Assembly (NCBI GenBank): GCA_035290065.1
Contig: DATDVD010000022.1
Location: 1-16,814 of the forward strand
Origin: DATDVD01 sp035290065
GTDB lineage: Bacteria > Pseudomonadota > Gammaproteobacteria > Coxiellales > Coxiellaceae
DNA length: 16,814 nt
Direction of reading: 5' to 3'
This document shows positions 6,917-14,159 of the stretch, piece after piece (the stretch's first letter is position 1; each line of letters starts with the position of its first letter). Under the pieces are notes generated by a model. That model saw nothing but the letters and a program-made list of their open reading frames with translations. It was not told where the DNA came from and did not search any database. The position numbers and the translations under genes are program-made.

Positions 6917-7920
6917 GAGGCACTCCTCTCATCCTCAGGTGGGATAGGTTTCCACGTATAATCCAATTCATCGGAGGAAGAATTAGAAACATCGACAGAC
7001 AAAGGCGTTAATTGAGGAGAATTATTTAAAGCCTCTTTAAAAGCTGCCACACTTCCTACAATGACCACATGATAAACGACATCCTCATTGCCGGCAGTGG
7101 CTAAATTCACGTCTTTCACAATAGAAATTTGTTTGAGTAATTTCATCAACGTCGCATAATCGTCTAAATTACTTACGCCTTTAACACGCACCACCACGGA
7201 GGATTCGGTGGTACTACCCGTAACGGTCGCATAGCGATTGGCCAATTGATCCACCGCTTGCATCATGCCCGTCTGCACGACAGCAGGGATTTCCGTGCCG
7301 GTATTTTGCCATTCTGTTTTTTCCCCTTTCACCGACAATATCCATTCACTTTGCCACGGTTGAGTAGATCCCGGTGTTACATGCCCTTGTAAAATAGCCG
7401 CGTCGGGGTATTGAGCCATCACATCGTCTACCTCTTTAGAAGAAAAAACCAGCGGCACACCTCGTTGATCGGCTACTTGATGCACCATAGATTCCATTTG
7501 CGAAGAAACCTCACGGGTCTCTCCTTGCACCATAGCCACGACTAACGGTCGATCCGCCCCCCAAATGGTCTGATGCGCTTCTCGTAAAATAGCGAATAGC
7601 GTGTTGGACTCAAAAGTAACCTGTAATTGGAGCTGAGGCTGACCGGCTTCATCGGTGGATTCGACATAATGATATTCCACTACCGCGCTTTGAATATCCC
7701 TCATCGCATTTTGAATTAGGGGAATATCACCGATGTGGGCATTCCCACTTTCTTTAATCAATACGGCAACAAAGGCTTGTCGTAATCCCTTTTTTAAGGC
7801 TGAACTTGAATGGTCTTCCACCGGCACTACGACTTGATTTAAATGGGGCACTGAAATAGCCCATGCCGAGAGGGTAAAACCAACTACTACTAGAATGAGG
7901 GATAAATATCGCATGGGCAT
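6913..7920 (-). CDS. DUF2066-family exported protein
   Basis: A 335-residue protein that begins MPMRYLSLILVVVGFTL and has a single N-terminal hydrophobic segment, either a signal peptide (possible cleavage after SAWA) or an anchor; the rest would be periplasmic. The mature part contains VVPVEDHSSSALKKGLRQAFVAVLIKESG, typical of DUF2066 proteins, and a QxxxxADQRGVPLVF region. Function is unknown. ATG 7920 was chosen because it lies four bases after the upstream stop; ATG 7914 is equally possible, and TTG 7941 would overlap the upstream gene by 17 bases. The family usually sits between hda and purM in gammaproteobacteria, which supports the assignment. Here a beta-barrel gene separates it from purM. 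Confidence 0.8.
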   Translation of the reverse strand: MPMRYLSLILVVVGFTLSAWAISVPHLNQVVVPVEDHSSSALKKGLRQAFVAVLIKESGNAHIGDIPLIQNAMRDIQSAVVEYHYVESTDEAGQPQLQLQVTFESNTLFAILREAHQTIWGADRPLVVAMVQGETREVSSQMESMVHQVADQRGVPLVFSSKEVDDVMAQYPDAAILQGHVTPGSTQPWQSEWILSVKGEKTEWQNTGTEIPAVVQTGMMQAVDQLANRYATVTGSTTESSVVVRVKGVSNLDDYATLMKLLKQISIVKDVNLATAGNEDVVYHVVIVGSVAAFKEALNNSPQLTPLSVDVSNSSSDELDYTWKPIPPEDERSAS

Positions 7921-7924
7921 AAGT

Positions 7925-8722
7925 TTAGTAATAATAATCAAACGATGCCATAATTAAATGGCGCCTTAATCGGGCACTGAAGTCATCTTTGTTAGAGGTG
8001 CCATCCTCCACATTGCCAGAACGCACTGCCCCATTATCCAAAAATCGATACGCCAGCGTAATGGCTGTGCGTTTGCTTAAATCATACGACACCCCGGTCC
8101 AAAGGTCCCACGAAAAAGCCACGGCACTGTCATCAGAATCATCAAACGATTGATAATTGCTGGGATTGCCTTCCTGTTGTCGAACCACATGAAAGCGATG
8201 ATGGGCAAGCCCTGCACCACCCCCTACAAATAATGTCCAATCCAATGCAAAATCCCAATCATAAAACGCATCTAACATCACGGTGTTAGAATAAACCGCC
8301 AAATTATTCTGGAAAGGAGTGCCATTAACGTTGGTATCGGCGTGAAAACGATTTTTATCGATATATAAATAGTTAAGTTCCATTCGCAGCGGAACAAACC
8401 AGTGCTTGAACGTGTGACCAATACCCAACCCCAGCACCGGATCTACCCCTACGGAAGGGGATCGCGTGACGCTAGCGGTTCCGGGCGCACTATTTTCACG
8501 TAAACCACTGAGTTGCGTAATGCCTACACCCGCTTTCCCACTAATATAAAAATGATTATCAGACACGGCTTCCGGTTCTGGCGCTAAATAAGACGCATGG
8601 TTTTGAGCGGTTAACGCGGCTTCTTGAGAGGGATTGTATTGAGTTTCTGACGGCATAGGTAATTCCGGATTCGCCCCTGCGAATACCGGCAACCATCCCA
8701 GGAGATATAAATATTTTTTCAT
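7925..8722 (-). CDS. Outer-membrane beta-barrel protein
   Basis: A 265-residue product with signal peptide MKKYLYLLGWLPVFAGA, likely cleaved before NPELP. After a polar linker (about 20-55, rich in Pro, Gln and Ala) come amphipathic strands with alternating aromatics (HFYISGKAGVGITQL, LRMELNYLYIDKNRF, DWTLFVGGGAGLAHHRF, AVAFSWDLWTGVSYDL, TAITLAYRFLDNG). It ends HLIMASFDYYY, the terminal aromatic signature of barrels. It looks like an opacity/OmpA-like surface barrel with acidic loops (SFDDSDDSA). Its stop is four bases before the DUF2066 start, and it is first in the run leading to hda. It is divergent from purM. The role is unknown. It shares a general fold with the barrel at 5565-6221, but I see no close sequence repeat between them. 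Confidence 0.82.
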   Translation of the reverse strand: MKKYLYLLGWLPVFAGANPELPMPSETQYNPSQEAALTAQNHASYLAPEPEAVSDNHFYISGKAGVGITQLSGLRENSAPGTASVTRSPSVGVDPVLGLGIGHTFKHWFVPLRMELNYLYIDKNRFHADTNVNGTPFQNNLAVYSNTVMLDAFYDWDFALDWTLFVGGGAGLAHHRFHVVRQQEGNPSNYQSFDDSDDSAVAFSWDLWTGVSYDLSKRTAITLAYRFLDNGAVRSGNVEDGTSNKDDFSARLRRHLIMASFDYYY

Positions 8723-8758
8723 CCACGCTCGCTTACGTTTACTCTTTAAAATAGCATA

Positions 8759-8788
8759 TTGCCCCTAACCCTGCCATGAGGATAGAAT
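8759..8788 (+). promoter_or_regulatory. Possible promoter of purM, close to the start codon
   Basis: TTGCCC (8759-8764), an 18-base gap and TAGAAT (8783-8788) place the expected transcription start at or next to the purM ATG (8795). No well-spaced ribosome site lies before that ATG. The 72-base divergent interval 8723-8794 must also drive the opposite barrel gene, for which I see no clear hexamers. Confidence 0.3.
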
Positions 8789-8794
8789 GCTGGC

Positions 8795-9820
8795 ATGACC
8801 ACGGATGCACCCATCACGTACGAAGCCGCCGGCGTTGATATTAACAAAGCCGATCATTTTTTGAACCAAGCCAAGCGGTTAATACTTAGCACGCAAAATA
8901 AATATTGCCTCAATGGCATTGGAGGGTTTGGAGGATTATTTGAAATCCCTCCTGGCTATCACCAACCCGTCTTAGTCTCGGGCACGGACGGCGTAGGCAC
9001 CAAATTGAAATTAGCCCAAGCCCTAAACGATCACACGGGCATGGGCATTGATTTAGTGGCTATGTGTGCCAACGATGTGCTGACCTTGGGCGCAAAGCCT
9101 TTGTTCTTTTTAGATTACTATGCCACCGGACAATTAGAACCCGCCGTGGGAGAACGGCTCTTAGCCAGCATTGCCAAAGGATGTTTGGAAGCAGACATGA
9201 GTTTAATTGGGGGAGAAACGGCCGAAATGCCCGGCTGTTATCCTGCCGGAGAATATGATTTAGCAGGTTTTTGTGTGGGTATCGTCGAGAAAAGCCGTAT
9301 TATTGATGGCTCCTCCATTCAACCCGGCGATCAATTGATTGGACTGCCCTCTTCCGGTATTCATTCCAATGGTTTTTCATTGGTGCGAAAAGTATTACGG
9401 GATCAAAAGATCTCTTTAGAGAGTCCCTTGGGCGACACTACCCTGGGTGCTCACTTACTCACGCCCACGCGTCTCTATGTAAAAACCATTTTAGCGTTAT
9501 TAGATCATGTGCCCGTAAAGGGGATGGCCCATATTACGGGCGGGGGTTTAGTGGATAATCTACCCCGTATTCTACCGCCCTATACCCAAGCCGTTTTGAA
9601 TACTGCTACTTGGCCTACTTTGCCTGTTTTCCAGTGGCTCAAAACCCAACCACTCACCCTCGCCACCTTATATCGCACTTTTAATATGGGCATTGGGTAT
9701 GTGATGTGTGTGGCGCGAGAGTCCGTCAATACGGTATTAAAACAAGTGAACACGCCGGCTTATCTGATCGGCGAAGTCACGGAACACTCGGATGCTGTAT
9801 CGCGCGTCGTATTGTCATGA
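8795..9820 (+). CDS. purM: Phosphoribosylformylglycinamidine cyclo-ligase (AIR synthetase)
   Basis: PurM closes the imidazole ring, turning FGAM and ATP into aminoimidazole ribotide, the fifth step of purine synthesis, in the cytosol. The 341-residue length is typical. Signatures in order are YEAAGVDINKAD (start of the chain), GTDGVGTKLKLA (about 63-74) for ATP and phosphate, MCANDVLTLGAKPLFFLDYYA, GGETAEMPGCY (about 136-146), SSGIHSNGFSLVR, and HITGGGLVDNLPRILP. ATG 8795 is the only sensible start; the nearby ATG at 8787 meets a stop two codons later. The gene overlaps purN by ATGA. Ribosome-site support is poor (GAGG lies too far upstream), so translation may use an unusual leader. Confidence 0.97.
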   Translation: MTTDAPITYEAAGVDINKADHFLNQAKRLILSTQNKYCLNGIGGFGGLFEIPPGYHQPVLVSGTDGVGTKLKLAQALNDHTGMGIDLVAMCANDVLTLGAKPLFFLDYYATGQLEPAVGERLLASIAKGCLEADMSLIGGETAEMPGCYPAGEYDLAGFCVGIVEKSRIIDGSSIQPGDQLIGLPSSGIHSNGFSLVRKVLRDQKISLESPLGDTTLGAHLLTPTRLYVKTILALLDHVPVKGMAHITGGGLVDNLPRILPPYTQAVLNTATWPTLPVFQWLKTQPLTLATLYRTFNMGIGYVMCVARESVNTVLKQVNTPAYLIGEVTEHSDAVSRVVLS

Positions 9821-10485
9821 AAAAATTTTTTTCTATCGTAATCTTGATTTCAGGGGAAGGCAGTAACTTACAGGCTATCCTGACTGCCATTCGGCACGGA
9901 TTGCCTGTTCGTATTGCCGCCGTTCTCTCTGACCAACCCATGGCCTACGGGCTGCAACGCGCTCAAGCCGCGGGTATTCCCACCCTTATTGTTCCCAAAA
10001 GCGCGGCCATGAACTCTGTCGCCTATGATCAAGCCCTTCTTAATGCCCTCTCTTCTTTTTCACCCGAGTGGATTGTCTTAGCCGGTTTTATGCGCTTATT
10101 AGGCTCTACGTTTATTGCAGGCTATCGTCACCGAATTCTTAATATTCACCCGGCTCTTTTGCCCCAATTTCCCGGACTAAACACACACCAGCGAGTGCTA
10201 GAGGCCCCAGACAAAGAACATGGGGCCAGCGTGCATTTGGTGGACGAAGGCTTGGATACGGGTCGCGTTTTGGCACAAAGCCGCCTGCTTATTCATCCCA
10301 CCGACACAGCACTGACCTTAAAGCAGCGCGTACTCCACTTAGAACATCAGTTATATCCCTATGTACTCAATCTCTTGGCCACGGGCCGTTTGCGATGCGA
10401 GGCCGAGACATGCTGGCTCGATGGGAAGCCACTGCCTTCGGAAGGCTTATCGTTTCAGCCGCAAATTCATTTGCAACCCCACTAA
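9817..10485 (+). CDS. purN: Phosphoribosylglycinamide formyltransferase 1
   Basis: PurN transfers a formyl group from 10-formyltetrahydrofolate to GAR in the third step of purine synthesis. The 222-residue protein has the phosphate loop GEGSNLQ (13-19), the catalytic segment ILNIHPALLPQFPG with Asn109 and His111, and GASVHLVDEGLDTG with His140 and Asp147, the expected catalytic acid. The usual length is about 210. The start at 9817 overlaps the purM stop (ATGA), the common purMN coupling; an earlier in-frame ATG at 9706 lies well inside purM and was rejected. No other purine genes are in the window. Confidence 0.96.
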   Translation: MKKFFSIVILISGEGSNLQAILTAIRHGLPVRIAAVLSDQPMAYGLQRAQAAGIPTLIVPKSAAMNSVAYDQALLNALSSFSPEWIVLAGFMRLLGSTFIAGYRHRILNIHPALLPQFPGLNTHQRVLEAPDKEHGASVHLVDEGLDTGRVLAQSRLLIHPTDTALTLKQRVLHLEHQLYPYVLNLLATGRLRCEAETCWLDGKPLPSEGLSFQPQIHLQPH

Positions 10486-10490
10486 AGTAT

Positions 10491-10519
10491 TTGTACAATG
10501 GCCCCATCTAACTTACATT
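10491..10519 (+). promoter_or_regulatory. Possible promoter of ihfB
   Basis: TTGTAC (10491-10496), a 17-base gap and TACATT (10514-10519) form a weak sigma70-like pair about 60 bases before the ihfB ATG. Read-through from purMN is also possible because no terminator is visible between purN and ihfB. Confidence 0.3.
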
Positions 10520-10578
10520 ATCGAACAAACGCTTAGACATTACTGTTTCATTTAAGGTTGAACTTACCGAGGTTACAC

Positions 10579-10899
10579 ATGGTCAAATCTGAGTTAATCA
10601 CCCACATTGCTGAACAATTAGAAATGCTTTCGTTCAAAGACGTGGAGTTAGGCGTTAACAAAGTATTGGAATGCATGTGCGATACCCTCGCCAAAGGCGA
10701 TCGCATTGAAATTCGCGGCTTCGGTAGTTTTTCTTTGCATTATCGTCCCCCTCGCAAAGCTCATAACCCTAAAACAGGTCAACGGGTTTATACGGAAGCG
10801 AAATACACGCCTCATTTCAAACCTGGAAAAGATTTACGCGAACGCGTAAACAACACGACCAATCCGATTGTGGAAGATCATCGAGAAAGCGAAGATTAA
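10579..10899 (+). CDS. ihfB: Integration host factor beta subunit
   Basis: The 106-residue protein belongs to the HU/IHF family: a helical dimerisation part (MVKSELITHIAEQL onward) and a DNA-binding arm. It contains RIEIRGFGSFSLHYRPPR (42-59) and NPKTGQ with the minor-groove-intercalating Pro64. The match to IHF-beta, including SLHYR and the YTPHFKPGKDLRERV tail, is better than to HU or IHF-alpha. IHF bends DNA by a large angle at specific sites and works in recombination, replication and transcription. ATG 10579 has GAGG six bases upstream and gives the family N-terminus; a TTG at 10558 was rejected. The acidic C-terminal tail (IVEDHRESED) is about ten residues longer than in E. coli. It follows purN here rather than rpsA. 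Confidence 0.92.
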   Translation: MVKSELITHIAEQLEMLSFKDVELGVNKVLECMCDTLAKGDRIEIRGFGSFSLHYRPPRKAHNPKTGQRVYTEAKYTPHFKPGKDLRERVNNTTNPIVEDHRESED

Positions 10900-10921
10900 T
10901 TATTCGCTTGCCGCATTCCTC

Positions 10922-11710
10922 TTAGTGCCATGCAGGAATAGCATCCTCTCCAAACAACTCATGCGCTTTATCTACCACCGCTTGAGAATGCAGCGCTTTC
11001 ACTAAATCTTGGAGAGCGGGCTTATTCTCATCCTTTGTTCGCACGACAATAATATTCGCATACGGAGAATCAGCTCCCTCCATAAACAACGCATCTTGGG
11101 TAGGCGACAAACCAGCCGGTATGGCAAAATTAGAATTAATCACCGCTAAACTCACATCGTTTAAAGCTCGGGGTAATTGGGCGGCATCCAGAGCAATAAT
11201 TGTTAGGTTTTTAGGATTACTGGCAATATCCAAGGGGGTGGCATTACTATCTGCCCCGGGCTTTAATTGAATCAATTGAGCTTCCTGTAATAACAATAAT
11301 GCTCGCGCTTCATTACTGGGGTCATTGGGAATGGCTATTTTATCACCGGATTGTAATTCTGCCAGAGAATGAATTTTGGACGAATAAAGCCCCATCGGAT
11401 ACACAAAGACTTTACCGATAGACACCAATGAATAATGGCGTGCTTCAATTTGGGCATCCAAATAAGGCTGGTGCTGAAACATATTGGCATCCAAGCTCCC
11501 ATCATTTAACGCAATATTAGGCGTGTTATAATCGGAAAATTGAATAATTTTCACATTCAACCCATAGCATTTTTTAGCTTCTACTTTGGCTACTTCCATC
11601 AGCTGTGCTTCCGGCCCGGCAATAACACCGACTTTAATGACATTGCTAGGTTCTGAGGAACTGCACGCGGTTAAGGTGAACACCAACAAACTGATTAATA
11701 TTTTTTTCAT
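10922..11710 (-). CDS. metQ: Methionine ABC transporter substrate-binding lipoprotein
   Basis: MetQ captures methionine in the periplasm and delivers it to MetI. The 262-residue protein opens MKKILISLLVFTLTAC, a lipoprotein signal with LTAC lipobox and Cys16 as lipidation site. The mature part has the NlpA/MetQ pattern: VIKVGVIAGPEAQLMEVAK, DANMFQHQPYL, KVFVYPMGLYSSKI, KIAIPNDPSNEARALLLLQ, and INSNFAIPAGL. ATG 11710 has AAAAGG seven bases upstream; ATG 11716 is too near that site, and an earlier in-frame start at 11776 lies inside metI. It is the last gene of metN-metI-metQ, 11 bases after metI, and converges on ihfB with only 22 bases between them. No terminator is evident. Confidence 0.95.
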   Translation of the reverse strand: MKKILISLLVFTLTACSSSEPSNVIKVGVIAGPEAQLMEVAKVEAKKCYGLNVKIIQFSDYNTPNIALNDGSLDANMFQHQPYLDAQIEARHYSLVSIGKVFVYPMGLYSSKIHSLAELQSGDKIAIPNDPSNEARALLLLQEAQLIQLKPGADSNATPLDIASNPKNLTIIALDAAQLPRALNDVSLAVINSNFAIPAGLSPTQDALFMEGADSPYANIIVVRTKDENKPALQDLVKALHSQAVVDKAHELFGEDAIPAWH

Positions 11711-11721
11711 AGCCATACCTT

Positions 11722-12366
11722 TTAACGTGATTTTGAAAACCAGCGCGCGATAGCATCTCCGAGCCACTGAATACATTGCACCATTACAATTAAAATGACT
11801 ACCGTAATGACCATAACACTCACTTGAAATCGTTCATACCCATAGCGAATCGCTAAATCTCCCAATCCCCCACCTCCCACAGCACCGGCCATCGCAGAAT
11901 AACCAATCAAGGTAACAATCATTAACGTAATACCATTCACAATACTCGGCATCGCTTCGCGCAATAATACCTTGTAAATAATTTGACAAGGCGTTGCGCC
12001 CATCGCTTGCGAAGCTTCAATTAATCCGTACGGTACTTCTACCAACGCATTTTCCATCACACGCGCTACAAAAGGAAAAGCCGCCATCGCCAAAGGCACA
12101 ATGGCCGCCGCCGTCCCAATCGAAGTTCCTACCATCAACCGGGTAAACGGAATAATGGCAATCATTAAAATAATAAAAGGAATGGAGCGAAGCGCATTGA
12201 TAAAGAAACCTAATGCTCGATTAAACCCCGTATGCGCAAATAATTGTTGGGGGCGCGTGGCCCATAATAAAATACCTAAGGGTAAACCGATTAACACCGC
12301 TATTAATCCCGCCACGAATACCATATAAAGCGTTTGCCCAATTGCGAGAATAATTTCTTCTGTCAT
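11722..12366 (-). CDS. metI: Methionine ABC transporter permease
   Basis: MetI is the inner-membrane channel of the MetNIQ methionine importer. The 214-residue protein has about five hydrophobic helices: MVFVAGLIAVLIGLPLGILL, FIILMIAIIPF, AAAIVPLAMAAFPFVARV, IVNGITLMIVTLIGYSAM and VMVITVVILIVMVQCI. The EAA coupling loop that contacts MetN reads EVPYGLIEASQAMGATPCQIIYKVLL. SMAGAVGGGGLGDLAIRYGYERF is a conserved MetI-type segment. Length and order are typical. The ATG at 12366 lies 20 bases after the metN stop with only a modest purine stretch (AAGAG) upstream. Confidence 0.95.
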   Translation of the reverse strand: MTEEIILAIGQTLYMVFVAGLIAVLIGLPLGILLWATRPQQLFAHTGFNRALGFFINALRSIPFIILMIAIIPFTRLMVGTSIGTAAAIVPLAMAAFPFVARVMENALVEVPYGLIEASQAMGATPCQIIYKVLLREAMPSIVNGITLMIVTLIGYSAMAGAVGGGGLGDLAIRYGYERFQVSVMVITVVILIVMVQCIQWLGDAIARWFSKSR

Positions 12367-12386
12367 CGGTGTACTCTTTTCTCTCG

Positions 12387-13433
12387 TCAGTGACTCAAAT
12401 ACCCTACTGATTCCACCACAATATTCCGTTCTCGTAGGTAATTTTTCACCTGTAACAATACGTCGGCGTTTGCGGTAATGGAAATCACTAAAATGCCCAT
12501 CATATCGGAATGCAAATATTCCAAATTGCCCTGTAAAATATTTACTTCCACATTAAAATGCTTAATTAAATCATCGATCACCGGTTTAGAGGCAATATCG
12601 CCAAAAAAACGAATGCGCAACACCGGATGGTCGCCATTCACAGGATATTCTCTTATTTTTTCTTTTAAATGGTTGGGCAATTCTAATTTTAAGGCTTTCG
12701 TGAGCAATTTCTTAGCGGCTTCTGATTGGGGCGCTTTAAACAACTCAAACACATTCGCTTCTTCTACAATATAGCCATTTTCTAAAACTGCTACTCGATC
12801 GGCAATTTCTTTAATAACTTCCATTTCATGGGTAATTAACACAATAGTGACGCCTAATTTTTCATTGATATCGTCAATTAATTCTAAAATGGATAACGTG
12901 GTTTCCGGATCCAATGCAGACGTCATTTCATCGCATAATAAAATAGCGGGATCTGTTGCTAACGCACGCGCAATGGCGACACGTTGTTTTTGGCCACCGC
13001 TTAATTGACTCGGATAATGATGCGCTTTATCGGAGAGCCCCACTAACGTTAACAATTGAGTAACTTTGGCGTGAATGGCATCGCGATCCCGTTTCAGCAA
13101 TTCCAAAGGAAATGCCACGTTTTGAAAGACCGTGCGCGTGCTGAGTAAATTAAAATGCTGAAACACCATGCCGATGCGGTGACGTGCTTGGCGTAATTCT
13201 TTCGGCGAGAGTGTCATTAAGTCTTGATCTTCGATCAACACGTGCCCTTTGGTGGGGCGTTCTAATAAATTCATGCATCGCACTAAGGTGCTTTTGCCCG
13301 CTCCACTGCGGCCAATGATGCCAAAAATTTCTCCGGATTGAATAGTAAGATTAACAGACTGAATCGCGTGTAATTCTTGGTCTTTAGCATGAAACGTTTT
13401 GGTTACGTTTCGTAATTCGATCATAACAGACAT
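12387..13433 (-). CDS. metN: Methionine ABC transporter ATP-binding protein
   Basis: MetN powers methionine import. The 348-residue protein has Walker A GRSGAGKS (41-48), the Q-loop VFQHFNLL, signature LSGGQ (144-148), Walker B ILLCDE (164-169) and switch His202. Its C-terminal part (about 265-348, beginning near VLRIRFFGD) is the NIL domain that binds cytosolic methionine and inhibits transport. ATG 13433 follows AGGTGG and seven T residues; these same bases are the 3' arm and U-run of an intrinsic terminator, so transcription and ribosome access are linked. ATG 13424 is a weaker alternative. It is the first gene of the operon, downstream of a SAM-II-type leader, so two layers of methionine feedback are likely. 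Confidence 0.97.
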   Translation of the reverse strand: MSVMIELRNVTKTFHAKDQELHAIQSVNLTIQSGEIFGIIGRSGAGKSTLVRCMNLLERPTKGHVLIEDQDLMTLSPKELRQARHRIGMVFQHFNLLSTRTVFQNVAFPLELLKRDRDAIHAKVTQLLTLVGLSDKAHHYPSQLSGGQKQRVAIARALATDPAILLCDEMTSALDPETTLSILELIDDINEKLGVTIVLITHEMEVIKEIADRVAVLENGYIVEEANVFELFKAPQSEAAKKLLTKALKLELPNHLKEKIREYPVNGDHPVLRIRFFGDIASKPVIDDLIKHFNVEVNILQGNLEYLHSDMMGILVISITANADVLLQVKNYLRERNIVVESVGYLSH

Positions 13434-13466
13434 AAAAAAACCACCTGCTTCGGCTAAGGTGGTTTT
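13434..13466 (-). terminator. Intrinsic terminator overlapping the metN ribosome site
   Basis: On the minus strand AAAACCACC (13466-13458) pairs with GGTGGTTTT (13445-13437) around a 12-base loop, and a run of seven T residues (13440-13434) ends directly against the metN ATG. The 3' arm contains AGGTGG, the best ribosome site for metN. The loop has TTAGCCG (13457-13451), complementary to CGGCTAA of the upstream aptamer, so this hairpin can be replaced by an alternative pairing. Confidence 0.8.
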
Positions 13467-13469
13467 CTC

Positions 13470-13525
13470 TCCCGCTTTAGCCGTATTTATTAAGCGCCCG
13501 CAAGCTGTTGCTCAAATCAGCGCAT
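13470..13525 (-). promoter_or_regulatory. SAM-II type riboswitch in the metN leader
   Basis: The minus-strand RNA shows the SAM-II (SAM_alpha) layout. A GCGC strand (13523-13520) is followed by TGATTTGAG, a loop containing GCTTGC, the return strand GGGCGC (13499-13494), an AT-rich TTAATAAATA joint, and the conserved GGCTAAAGCGGG (13482-13471). The GCTT of the loop can pair with AAGC of the 3' strand as a pseudoknot. From memory the order and wording match the crystallised marine SAM-II RNA (GCGCUGAUUU, AUAAAU, GCUAAA). The downstream genes import methionine, the precursor of SAM, which fits repression by SAM. The aptamer starts only a few bases after the predicted transcription start. Confidence 0.85.
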
Positions 13526-13532
13526 ACTCCCA

Positions 13533-13560
13533 GTTAAATCGATTTTATAAGGAGTGTCAA
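13533..13560 (-). promoter_or_regulatory. Promoter of the metNIQ operon
   Basis: A perfect TTGACA -35 (13560-13555) is followed after 16 bases by TTTAAC (13538-13533), a fair -10; a 17-base spacing gives TTAACT. Transcription would begin near 13525, almost exactly at the 5' end of the SAM-II aptamer. The dcd stop lies 22 bases upstream of the -35. Confidence 0.6.
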
Positions 13561-13582
13561 GAGGAGGAGCGCCTCTTCGGCC

Positions 13583-14149
13583 TTACGTCACCGGCAAGGT
13601 GACACCTTGTTGGCCTTGGTATTTTCCGCCTCGGTCTTTATAGGAGGTTTCACAAACTTCATCGGCTTCGTAAAAAAGCATTTGTGCCACTCCTTCGTGG
13701 GCATAAATTTTGGCCGGTAACGGGGTAGTGTTCGAAAATTCTAATGTCACATGGCCTTCCCATTCAGGCTCTAAAGGGGTGACATTCACAATAATACCAC
13801 ACCGCGCATACGTGGATTTGCCTAAACAAATGGTCAAAATATTGCGAGGAATACGAAAATATTCCACGGTTCTTGCTAATACAAAGGAATTTGGGGGGAT
13901 AATACAAACATTACCCTCGAAATCGACAAAACTATTGCGATCAAAGTTTTTAGGATCGATGACGGCACAATTAATATCCGTAAAAATTTTAAATTCTGTG
14001 GCACATCGTACGTCATATCCATAACTCGATGTTCCGTACGACACAATTTTTCGCCCATGTAATTCACGAACTTGATAAGGCTCAAACGGTTCAATAAGCC
14101 CATGGCTGGCGGCCGTGCGTCGTATCCATGCATCCGATTTAATAGCCAT
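13583..14149 (-). CDS. dcd: dCTP deaminase
   Basis: Dcd converts dCTP to dUTP, the main route to dUMP for thymidylate synthesis in many gammaproteobacteria; it is a cytosolic trimer of the dUTPase fold. The 188-residue length is near the usual 190. The active-site segment EGHVTLEFSNTTPLPAKIYA carries Glu137, the expected catalytic base, and GKSTYARCGI (110-119) binds the triphosphate. The N-terminal YGTSSYGYDVR and the YEADE segment near the C-terminus also match. ATG 14149 has AAGGAG upstream, located between mrp and dcd, only ten bases after the mrp stop, so the two genes are co-transcribed. The closing VTLPVT is followed by TAA and then the metN promoter. Confidence 0.96.
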   Translation of the reverse strand: MAIKSDAWIRRTAASHGLIEPFEPYQVRELHGRKIVSYGTSSYGYDVRCATEFKIFTDINCAVIDPKNFDRNSFVDFEGNVCIIPPNSFVLARTVEYFRIPRNILTICLGKSTYARCGIIVNVTPLEPEWEGHVTLEFSNTTPLPAKIYAHEGVAQMLFYEADEVCETSYKDRGGKYQGQQGVTLPVT

Positions 14150-14159
14150 GGGGGTCTCC

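Noticed and set aside
9706..9816. Extended PurN start inside purM
   Set aside because: It adds 37 residues with no family match; the ATGA overlap at 9817-9820 gives the normal PurN N-terminus.
13431..13560. SAM-I riboswitch or MetJ operator in the metN leader
   Set aside because: None of the SAM-I core segments and no tandem AGACGTCT-like boxes are present; the pattern fits SAM-II.
13561..13582. Terminator for dcd in the GC-rich stretch after its stop
   Set aside because: Only a four-base stem (GAGG/CCTC) can form and no T run follows.
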